Origin: CAYWFU01 sp964457585
Lineage (GTDB): Bacteria; JACRDZ01
Assembly: GCA_964457585.1 (NCBI GenBank)
Contig: CAYWFU010000083.1
Location: forward strand, 1 to 14,111
Reading direction: 5' to 3'
Length of the DNA: 14,111 nucleotides
The position numbers and the translations under genes are program-made. Positions within the stretch are counted from its first letter, which is position 1. Each line of letters begins with the position of its first letter. Positions 14,049-14,111 of the stretch are shown in pieces. The notes beneath the pieces were generated by a model. The model ran no database searches and was not told the DNA's origin. It saw nothing but the letters and a program-made list of their open reading frames with translations.

Positions 14049-14111
14049 TAAATAAGGGTTTTTCCATAAAAAACATCAAAAACATAAATATAGTGCCTAG
14101 TAAAAAATAAT
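14001..14111. mobile_element. Possible tip of an insertion sequence (or assembly junction), incomplete
   Basis: From 14001 the sequence changes from conserved oxidoreductase coding to non-family DNA starting ATCCCGACTTTATCCC, in which ATCCC occurs twice, six bases apart. On the minus strand a frame is open from the window end (…TRHYIYVFDVFYGKTLIYQG…) to a TGA near 14024. This could be the C-terminus of an element-borne gene pointing inward, but 30 residues are too few to name it. No second terminal repeat or target duplication can be seen, because the window ends. The family is not identified. Confidence 0.35.

Overview
The window looks like AT-rich chromosomal DNA of an anaerobic, probably uncultivated bacterium. 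The anaerobic reading rests on a ferredoxin-type 2-oxoacid oxidoreductase. Two families of AT-rich or AGCT-type hairpin repeats resemble intergenic repeats that I associate with genomes of candidate phyla. That placement is an impression and I cannot confirm a phylum. TAG, TAA and TGA are all used as ordinary stops.

Left part (1-978), minus strand or non-coding. It starts inside a gene for a secreted protein, of which only the first 49 codons (signal peptide plus a little more) are present. Next comes a roughly 200-bp MITE-like element made of two nested inverted repeats, then about 300 bp with nothing recognisable. A small broken ORF follows that still has a consensus ribosome binding site and a plausible promoter.

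Cobalamin block (979-3485), minus strand. The order of transcription is cobT, cobS, then a cobC-like histidine phosphatase. These are the late nucleotide-loop steps of B12 assembly: activation of the lower-ligand base, joining to the corrinoid, and removal of the 5'-phosphate. The block is read from a good sigma-70-type promoter, and no cobalamin riboswitch is visible upstream. Its promoter lies back to back with that of enolase.

Plus-strand block (3669-12158). Enolase is followed by a response regulator with a GGDDF domain. Overlapping it is a membrane-bound nucleotide-sugar dehydratase/epimerase of the FlaA1/CapD/PglF type, and directly abutting that is a small membrane-anchored protein with an OB-fold-like signature. 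After a hairpin repeat come an exported eight-bladed PQQ-type beta-propeller, a GAF-GGEEF diguanylate cyclase, the rRNA methyltransferase RsmE and shikimate kinase. Short gaps and overlaps suggest co-transcription of most of these. The two GGDEF-family proteins flanking an envelope-sugar enzyme and an exported propeller suggest a link to c-di-GMP control of the cell surface, but this is inference.

Right end (12222-14111). A fused gamma-alpha subunit of a 2-oxoacid:ferredoxin oxidoreductase has its own likely promoter. The beta subunit gene follows, but its reading frame leaves the family pattern after about 34 codons, at position 14000, and stops 15 codons later. The last ~110 bases look foreign and may be the tip of an insertion sequence or an assembly junction.
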